A DNA stretch of 6,011 bases, taken from assembly GCA_021816645.1 (NCBI GenBank), contig JAKAXF010000039.1:1-6011 (forward strand). Direction: 5' to 3'. The notes beneath the pieces are model-generated. The model worked only from the letters and a program-made list of their open reading frames with translations. It searched no databases and had not been told where the DNA came from. The stretch comes from Microcaldota archaeon (GTDB taxonomy: Archaea; Micrarchaeota; Micrarchaeia; Micrarchaeales; Micrarchaeaceae). The translations under genes and the position numbers were made by a program. Within the stretch, counting starts at the first letter, position 1. Every line of letters begins with the position of its first letter. This document shows, piece by piece, positions 1 to 4,745 of the stretch.

Positions 1-7
1 ACCTGTC

Positions 8-13
8 GATGAT
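8..13 (+). promoter_or_regulatory. Weak Shine-Dalgarno-like site of the ERCC4 nuclease gene
   Basis: The hexamer GATGAT matches the archaeal GGTGAT ribosome-binding core at five of six bases and lies five bases before the ATG at 19. It is the only candidate in the short upstream sequence. An in-frame TGA at 10-12 rules out an earlier start for this gene. The match is weak, and the upstream region is cut by the window edge, so coupling to a preceding gene is equally possible. Confidence 0.3.
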
Positions 14-18
14 AAACA

Positions 19-669
19 ATGAAGAACTCTATAAAGATAATAGTGGACAACAGGGAGCGCAATACCGCGATAAACGAATACCTAAGCAGCAGGGCCGTAG
101 TAGAGTTCAGGACGCTGAATGTAGGTGACTACATAGTGTCGGACAGGATAGCGGTTGAACGCAAGACGGTAGGTGATTTCCAGAGCTCTATACTGAACGG
201 GAGGATCTTCGACCAGGTTCAAAGGCTTGCGGAGCACTACCCACGCCCTATAATAATAATGGAGGGCGACCAGAAAGATTTCATGCTGGGCAGAAAGGTT
301 TTTGTAGGCGCGATAGTCGCGCTGTATGTAGACTACAACGTCTCGGTTATTTTTTCAAAAGGCCCTACCGAAACTGCAGAACTGATTGTAAGTATAGCGG
401 AGCATGAACAGGATGATGAGAAGCGCGAACCTTCAATAAAGGGAGGAGCCAGGGCTTATACAACGAGCGACTTCCAGCGCTTCATGATAGGCAATATGCC
501 AGGTGTAGGGCCCAAGCTTGCAAAATCGCTGCTCAGCCACTTCGGCAACGTTAGGAACATAGCAAACGCCAGCGAAGAGGAGTTGATGAAAGTTGAGAAG
601 ATAGGGGCGAAGAAGGCAAAAGGAATACGCAGGGTAATGGATGAAAAGTTTGACCAAGGCCATACCTAA
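19..669 (+). CDS. XPF/Hef-type ERCC4 structure-specific DNA endonuclease, short helicase-less form
   Basis: This is a probable structure-specific nuclease that cuts branched DNA such as 3' flaps and fork structures during repair. Residues 5-130 form an ERCC4 nuclease domain. They contain a VDNRE strand (9-13), GD at 36-37, the catalytic signature ERKxxxD (E47, R48, K49, D53), and the following R62/F64/Q66 helix. Residues 150-210 form a tandem helix-hairpin-helix DNA-binding domain, with hairpins MPGVGPKLA (160-168) and VEKIGAKKAKG (192-202). At 216 residues it matches the short archaeal XPF form rather than the helicase-nuclease fusion Hef. An in-frame stop at 10-12 shows that no helicase is fused in this frame. 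Family members act as homodimers, and crenarchaeal ones bind PCNA through a C-terminal PIP box. The tail here (KFDQGHT) has no such box. The start is the first ATG after that stop. Its 3' end overlaps the opposing KEOPS gene. Confidence 0.93.
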   Translation: MKNSIKIIVDNRERNTAINEYLSSRAVVEFRTLNVGDYIVSDRIAVERKTVGDFQSSILNGRIFDQVQRLAEHYPRPIIIMEGDQKDFMLGRKVFVGAIVALYVDYNVSVIFSKGPTETAELIVSIAEHEQDDEKREPSIKGGARAYTTSDFQRFMIGNMPGVGPKLAKSLLSHFGNVRNIANASEEELMKVEKIGAKKAKGIRRVMDEKFDQGHT

Positions 670-1184
670 TCAGCGAGCCTGGAAGAAACCATCCTGCTGA
701 GAAGCATGGCGTCAGTGTCTTTTCCAGTCCCGATCCCAAGACGCCTGGCCGCCGATGCCTTCTGGTCTCTTGACGGTTTGAACACGCGTTCTCTCCTGAT
801 ATGCTTTCTTGCATTGGAGTAAGCGGCTCCAGTAGCAAACAGGAGCACATCGTCGGGGTTCCTAGCCCCAACTCGTTCTATAGCGGCTTTGACCTGCCTG
901 GTCATGGCGGCAAAAAGCAGCATCTCTGTGCTTATACTTTTGGCTATGTTGGAACCTTCTGCGAAAGACAGCTTCGCATTAAGGTAGGCACCTAGAACGT
1001 GATTCTCGTCAACCACCCTCCCCGGATCAAAAAGCTGCACCACTCCTTTTGTTTTATCTTTTTTTGAAATATTAAGGAAATCGTCTAGGCTTATGGTCAA
1101 AGACGCCCTTTTTATTACAATATCTGCAACATTTAGACTTATGTTATTCATATCAAAACCTGGCACGAATTCGCGAAGTACCAA
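666..1184 (-). CDS. cgi121: KEOPS complex subunit Cgi121-like protein
   Basis: This probably encodes the Cgi121 (TPRKB-like) subunit of KEOPS, the complex that installs threonylcarbamoyl-adenosine (t6A) at position 37 of ANN-decoding tRNAs. In studied homologues Cgi121 contacts Bud32, stimulates it and helps capture tRNA. The family signature is the central helical stretch: residues 60-74 (ENHVLGAYLNAKLSF), then SNIAKS (78-83), EMLLFA (87-92), TRQVKAAIERVG (95-106) and a strand DVLLFAT (112-118). Length (172 residues) is slightly above the usual 140-170. The start given is TTG at 1184, directly after an in-frame TAG and two codons. It keeps a first strand, VLREFVPGF, that resembles family N-termini. 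An ATG at 1151 (residue 12), with AGGT six bases upstream, is the main alternative and would give 161 residues. Membership is assigned from the motif pattern alone, and the C-terminal 45 residues are less typical. Confidence 0.85.
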   Translation of the reverse strand: MVLREFVPGFDMNNISLNVADIVIKRASLTISLDDFLNISKKDKTKGVVQLFDPGRVVDENHVLGAYLNAKLSFAEGSNIAKSISTEMLLFAAMTRQVKAAIERVGARNPDDVLLFATGAAYSNARKHIRRERVFKPSRDQKASAARRLGIGTGKDTDAMLLSRMVSSRLAD

Positions 1185-1221
1185 ACGCCGCTACGAAATC
1201 AAGAACCAAATACCAATTGAA

Positions 1222-1231
1222 TATTATAAAT
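1222..1231 (-). promoter_or_regulatory. Possible TATA box for the Cgi121-like gene
   Basis: Read on the minus strand this is ATTTATAATA, a good archaeal TATA match. Placing transcription start about 26 bases downstream gives roughly position 1200, a leader of about 16 bases to the TTG start or about 49 to the alternative ATG. It overlaps almost completely with the plus-strand TATA box of the divergent gene. A second minus-strand candidate, TATTATATT at 1250-1242, would give a longer leader. Confidence 0.45.
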
Positions 1232-1233
1232 AG
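1224..1233 (+). promoter_or_regulatory. Archaeal TATA box for the GT-C glycosyltransferase gene
   Basis: TTATAAATAG is a near-consensus archaeal TATA box in the AT-rich divergent spacer. With start of transcription about 26 bases downstream of its centre, the mRNA would begin near 1251-1255. That leaves a leader of only about 10 bases carrying the GGTG ribosome-binding core before the ATG at 1264. The purine-rich GAAT just upstream (1219-1222) could serve as the BRE. Confidence 0.6.
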
Positions 1234-1250
1234 TTTGCCAAAATATAATA

Positions 1251-1258
1251 GAGGGGTG
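1251..1258 (+). promoter_or_regulatory. Shine-Dalgarno site of the GT-C glycosyltransferase gene
   Basis: GAGGGGTG contains the GGTG core complementary to the archaeal 16S rRNA tail and ends five bases before the ATG at 1264. This supports that ATG as the start. If transcription begins where the TATA box predicts, part of this site lies at the very 5' end of the message. Confidence 0.6.
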
Positions 1259-1263
1259 CTGGG

Positions 1264-3081
1264 ATGCAATTCCTGCAATGGATATTCAACCTGTTCAATT
1301 TTACCAACGGTCAGACTTCCTATCTTTACTACGACATAATTATCTTCTCACTGCTCATGGTGTTCCTGGCAGTCAACGCGGGGCAGATAAGAAAATATTC
1401 GAGAGCGGGGAGAACCTACGCGCTCGCCCTGTTGCTGCTGCTGCTCGCGTTCCTGCTCGCTGAGCTGCTGTTCGTAACACCTACGCACCTCCTATATAAC
1501 GACGAGGCGATCTACGCCAGCATTGCAAAAACCATACTAACCAACCACATCCTGGGCATTTGCAGCTTTTCGAGCGCGAATTACTGCGTTCCAGGCACGG
1601 CTGGTCTGTTCCATCAGCCCGGTGAATGGCCCCTCATGCTGGCGATGGCCTTCTCGATCTTCGGGGTAAGCTTCTCAGTAGGCTTTGACCTTGCGCTTTT
1701 GCTGTCGGTGTTGGGCGTGGCGCTTGTATTCTACATCGCCCAGTTGCTCTTCAAGGATAGCAGGGTATCTTTACTGGCGGCAGGCATCTTTGCATTCACC
1801 CCGCTGTACATGACATTCTCCAGGTCCACGATAGTAGACCTGCCCGCTGCCGTGTTCGGGCTGCTTGCCATATTTTCGCTGCTGATCTACATCCGCGAGA
1901 GAACTTTGCTAACCGGGCTCCTTACGGCTTCGGCCATAGCCGTGACGATGAGTATAAAGGTCGATGCGGTGATAATCCTACCTATAGTTCTTGCAGTGCT
2001 GCTGCTTGACAGTGAAACTTTCAAGAAGAAATGGTCTTCTAGAAATATGTTCATCCTTGTGGGAGTTGTTGTAATCACCATCGTGCTCTTGTTTCCAGAA
2101 TTCGTGTTCCTCAAGAACGCGCCGACCATTACCGGTGCCGGCGCTTTCGGAAACGCTCCGGGCCAGCCGCTGTTCAGTTTGAACTACCTAATCGGCAACT
2201 TCACCCAGAACACGCTGTTCTGGTTCGGAAAGTACTCGTACACCTCGCTGTTGTTCAACGGAGTAAGGTACCCGTACAACGTGGAGTTTCCGGCCAGCTA
2301 TACTGTTTTCGCGATCGTCGGCCTTGCGTTTCTGATAGCAAAAAGGAAGTTCAGGCTCGTTGGTTTGGTATCTGCATGGTTCCTTATAATATTTGTATTC
2401 TACACGTCCTATTACGGCGGCAGCGTGCTCTATAGTTCTGGGGACGATGTACGCTACTTCCTCCTCGCCTTCATACCAGTGTCCATGTTTGCAGCGTTTG
2501 GACTTACGAACGCTTACGACTACATCCTGGGCGCTTGGCGAAATGCATTTTCTGTAAAACGCCATCGCATTAAGAAGCGCGCGGCATCCCGGCACACGGG
2601 AACTGGCGGGACGCTGCTGATGGTGGTGCTGGTAGCGCTGCTGTTTTCAAACGCTTTTGCGCAGTTCGTCAACATAGTGCACGCGCCTCCCTCCCACATA
2701 CTTCCGTTTGCGGCCGAAAGATATGACGAAAGGCTCATAGACGCTACGTACCAGCAGATACCCAAAAGCTGCATGGTAGTTACCTTCCAGCCGCCTCTCT
2801 GGTACGTCCTGGGACGGGCGAACATCTATACAACCTGGATAAACTATCCTGAGTACGAGAGCACGTTCAACAACATGTCGAAAGGCTGCGTATACTTCGA
2901 CAGGTCGATCGATTGCTACTTGAACTACGGCGGCGTTGACACGCAGCTCGAGTGCGAGAACTTCACCTCTACGCACACACTGATACCGGTAAACATAACT
3001 TTCTTCAACAACGACACGTGGTACAACGTGACCATGGGTATATACGCGGTCGTGCCGGGGAACAGCTCTGCAGCCCGGTAA
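1264..3081 (+). CDS. Multi-membrane GT-C glycosyltransferase, ArnT/PMT-like (GT39/GT83-type)
   Basis: This probably transfers a sugar from a polyprenyl-phosphate donor to an acceptor on the outer face of the membrane. About 13 hydrophobic segments are visible, roughly at 24-39, 51-71, 121-137, 141-162, 168-184, 192-210, 214-248 (two), 262-280, 346-360, 365-381, 397-420 and 449-468. The acidic pair of GT-C enzymes is D80-E81 (YNDEAIYASIAKTIL) in the first large outer loop. A HxPG motif (117-120) follows, leading into EWPLMLAMAFSIFG. Further family-like sites are SRSTIVDLPAAVF (186-198), IKVDA (231-235) and DVRYFLLAFIP (395-405). Residues 469-605 are a soluble, probably extracytoplasmic domain with six N-X-S/T sequons. 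All six cysteines (100, 108, 503, 542, 551, 564) fall in predicted outer regions. No WWDxG motif is present, so it is not the AglB/STT3 oligosaccharyltransferase. Lys/Arg-rich stretches at 43-50 and 432-443 set those loops inside. Donor and acceptor cannot be told from sequence. Confidence 0.85.
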   Translation: MQFLQWIFNLFNFTNGQTSYLYYDIIIFSLLMVFLAVNAGQIRKYSRAGRTYALALLLLLLAFLLAELLFVTPTHLLYNDEAIYASIAKTILTNHILGICSFSSANYCVPGTAGLFHQPGEWPLMLAMAFSIFGVSFSVGFDLALLLSVLGVALVFYIAQLLFKDSRVSLLAAGIFAFTPLYMTFSRSTIVDLPAAVFGLLAIFSLLIYIRERTLLTGLLTASAIAVTMSIKVDAVIILPIVLAVLLLDSETFKKKWSSRNMFILVGVVVITIVLLFPEFVFLKNAPTITGAGAFGNAPGQPLFSLNYLIGNFTQNTLFWFGKYSYTSLLFNGVRYPYNVEFPASYTVFAIVGLAFLIAKRKFRLVGLVSAWFLIIFVFYTSYYGGSVLYSSGDDVRYFLLAFIPVSMFAAFGLTNAYDYILGAWRNAFSVKRHRIKKRAASRHTGTGGTLLMVVLVALLFSNAFAQFVNIVHAPPSHILPFAAERYDERLIDATYQQIPKSCMVVTFQPPLWYVLGRANIYTTWINYPEYESTFNNMSKGCVYFDRSIDCYLNYGGVDTQLECENFTSTHTLIPVNITFFNNDTWYNVTMGIYAVVPGNSSAAR

Positions 3082-3093
3082 ACGGCGCGGGCT
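3072..3093. terminator. Small inverted repeat between two convergent genes, possible bidirectional terminator
   Basis: AGCCCG (3072-3077) and CGGGCT (3088-3093) form a perfect 6-bp inverted repeat around a 10-base loop. It covers the last codons and stop of the plus-strand gene and the 12-base gap before the opposing stop. A short T-run (3099-3101) follows on the plus strand. No matching T-run is seen on the minus-strand side. Archaeal termination depends more on T-tracts than on hairpins, so function is uncertain. Confidence 0.25.
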
Positions 3094-4737
3094 TCACCTT
3101 TTGTAATAGATGTTCCCCGAATAGGCGAGATAGTAGTACTTACCCGCCACGAGGCTGTTGTTGTATACGTTATCGTAGAGGGTCAGGTTGCACTCTGACG
3201 GGTTGAAGGCCCAGCTCTCGTTGATGTTCCACAGGTTCAGCGAGTTTATGTAGTCCAGCGCGGCCGCATCGGGTATTATGAGATAAGTGTTGTTTGGTAT
3301 CGAGGAACATGTCGGCCAGAACGTTGTGAATTCCTCGCCGCTGCCGTACTGCCCGAAGCTCTTCATCGCCGGGAATCCCATGTAGTATATCATGTAGTAC
3401 GGGGTAAGCGCGGATCCGTACACGTTTGCGCTACCGAGGTCTGTGGCGTTGAGCAGGGCGCTAGCCATGATTTTGGAGAACATCGTAGTGTTGTGATTTA
3501 GCACGTAGTCGTAGTAATCTATGGTTACCGAAGTAACTAAAAGGAACACGACCAGCACCGCCACTACGGCGGCCCAGAGCAGCCTTTTCTTTTTGAAGAA
3601 TCTGTCACCGATATCAGAGAGCCCGACTCCCAGTATAAGCATCAGCGGAGCGGCCACTATCACGGTAAATCTCATAAGCTTGTATATCGGGAAGTAGTGC
3701 GTGATGCTCATTGTGCCAAACTCCATGTACGCCACGAGGAACGCCGCCCATCCAAGGAGGAAGTAGTACCTCCTGTCTCTTGTGGCCAGCAGGTATACAC
3801 CTACAAGCACGACCAGGTAACTGAAAAATCCAACGTCGTTCAGGTTAAGCTGCTGGAAGTTGAATACCTGGTTGTAGAGAGAGCCCAGGCTGCTGAACGA
3901 GTACGGGAAGTAGCCGTTGATGTAGAACGTAAGGCTCGGATTGGTATAATATATTTCATCGAGGCCTCCGGCCGCACTGTAGTAGCTGTTCGTAAGGTTG
4001 AATTCATAGAACGGGTTGGAAGATTGGGCTACGTGAAGGTTCACGAAGCCGAGTATTATGACCGCGGTAACGAGACCAAGGAAGTAGAGCCAGTATTCGT
4101 AGTGCGGGCCCTTCCCCTTTCCTCTCCTTAAAAGTCCATAGACGAAATCTACCGCGATGTACACGGTGAAGAACAGCACGTAAAGGTACGCCAATGGGTT
4201 TATAAGCGCTCCGGCGAACGTAAAGATTCCGGAAAGCACGTAGAGCCAGCGATTCCTGTATTTTCTGGCGTACATGAATAGCAGTACTGACAGAGACAGG
4301 AACATCGCCATGGGCAGCATGGGGTTTGGCTCTGTGTTGAAACGTATGACGGCAGGGTATATCGCGAAAAGGAGGGCGCTGAGCAGTCCTGCACCGTAGC
4401 TCTTGATCTCCTTGCCGAGCAGGAACACCAGGAATATAGTCACGAGGTAGCTGATGAGGGCGTAGAATCCCGCACCTAGATCCGTGTACCCGAACAGCTT
4501 TACAAATAGCGCCATGGGGTAGAGGAGCATGAGCCTTAGCGAGAATATGTCAGCGTTTACCTTGAAAGTATTGCCGAGTATGTTCGGCATGAACCCCGCG
4601 TACGCGAAATCGTCCCCATAGAAGCTCATCCCCTTGAAAACCAGCGAGGACAGCACGGTCCCTAAAATCAGTATGAGCACGAGGAGCATGTAGGCTCTCT
4701 TTTTCGTGATACCTTTGTCTTTCGTGCGATTTGGCAT
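3094..4737 (-). CDS. Multi-membrane GT-C-like glycosyltransferase family protein with C-terminal outer domain
   Basis: This is an integral membrane protein of 547 residues built like a GT-C glycosyltransferase. A basic N-terminus (residues 1-16) precedes a first membrane segment (17-34). An outer loop then opens with GDDF (D42-D43), the expected place of the catalytic acidic residue. Further hydrophobic segments lie near 66-82, 88-108, 115-131, 139-156, 164-199 (probably two), 214-234, 302-317, 324-340, 355-373 and 385-405. MRFTVIVAAPLMLILGVGL (355-373) resembles the RYF-P segment of ArnT/PMT-like enzymes. Residues 406-547 form a soluble outer domain with six sequons and the protein's only two cysteines (477, 516). 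It lacks the HxPG motif of its convergent neighbour and has a shorter first loop, so it may use a different substrate or be a diverged paralogue. The start ATG lies four bases after the stop of the propeller gene, implying one transcript. A catalytic role is inferred from topology and the DD pair only. Confidence 0.72.
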   Translation of the reverse strand: MPNRTKDKGITKKRAYMLLVLILILGTVLSSLVFKGMSFYGDDFAYAGFMPNILGNTFKVNADIFSLRLMLLYPMALFVKLFGYTDLGAGFYALISYLVTIFLVFLLGKEIKSYGAGLLSALLFAIYPAVIRFNTEPNPMLPMAMFLSLSVLLFMYARKYRNRWLYVLSGIFTFAGALINPLAYLYVLFFTVYIAVDFVYGLLRRGKGKGPHYEYWLYFLGLVTAVIILGFVNLHVAQSSNPFYEFNLTNSYYSAAGGLDEIYYTNPSLTFYINGYFPYSFSSLGSLYNQVFNFQQLNLNDVGFFSYLVVLVGVYLLATRDRRYYFLLGWAAFLVAYMEFGTMSITHYFPIYKLMRFTVIVAAPLMLILGVGLSDIGDRFFKKKRLLWAAVVAVLVVFLLVTSVTIDYYDYVLNHNTTMFSKIMASALLNATDLGSANVYGSALTPYYMIYYMGFPAMKSFGQYGSGEEFTTFWPTCSSIPNNTYLIIPDAAALDYINSLNLWNINESWAFNPSECNLTLYDNVYNNSLVAGKYYYLAYSGNIYYKR

Positions 4738-4745
4738 AGTGTCAC
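4738..4745 (-). promoter_or_regulatory. Stop/start junction with overlapping weak Shine-Dalgarno, translational coupling site
   Basis: On the minus strand the junction reads GTGACACT followed by the ATG at 4737. The GTGA includes the TGA stop of the propeller gene and also matches four bases of the archaeal GGTGA ribosome-binding core, four bases before the ATG. No stronger site is visible upstream, so translation of the membrane protein is probably coupled to that of the propeller protein. Confidence 0.4.

Noticed and set aside
2..22. Possible tail of an upstream gene (reading P-V-D-D-K-Q-stop) ending in an ATGA overlap with the nuclease start
   Set aside because: Only six codons are visible and any short sequence gives such a tail in some frame, so a gene cannot be supported.
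551..871. 106-codon open frame on the minus strand across the nuclease/Cgi121 border
   Set aside because: It overlaps two well-supported genes in other frames and shows no family motif.
1429..1470. CTG/GCT trinucleotide run resembling a microsatellite
   Set aside because: It encodes a leucine-rich membrane helix (around residues 55-69), which fully explains the repetition.
2188..2976. Three overlapping minus-strand open frames inside the first glycosyltransferase gene
   Set aside because: They are antisense to a gene with strong family motifs and clear membrane segments, and have no promoter or ribosome-binding signal that I can see.
1264..3081. AglB/STT3 oligosaccharyltransferase as identity of the 605-residue protein
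   Set aside because: The length and outer C-terminal domain are suggestive, but the diagnostic WWDxG motif is absent and the DE plus HxPG pattern fits ArnT/PMT-like enzymes better.
3697..4131. 144-codon open frame on the plus strand
   Set aside because: It lies antisense inside the membrane-protein gene, has a charged, low-complexity composition without recognisable motifs, and is explained as a shadow of the real gene's codon pattern.
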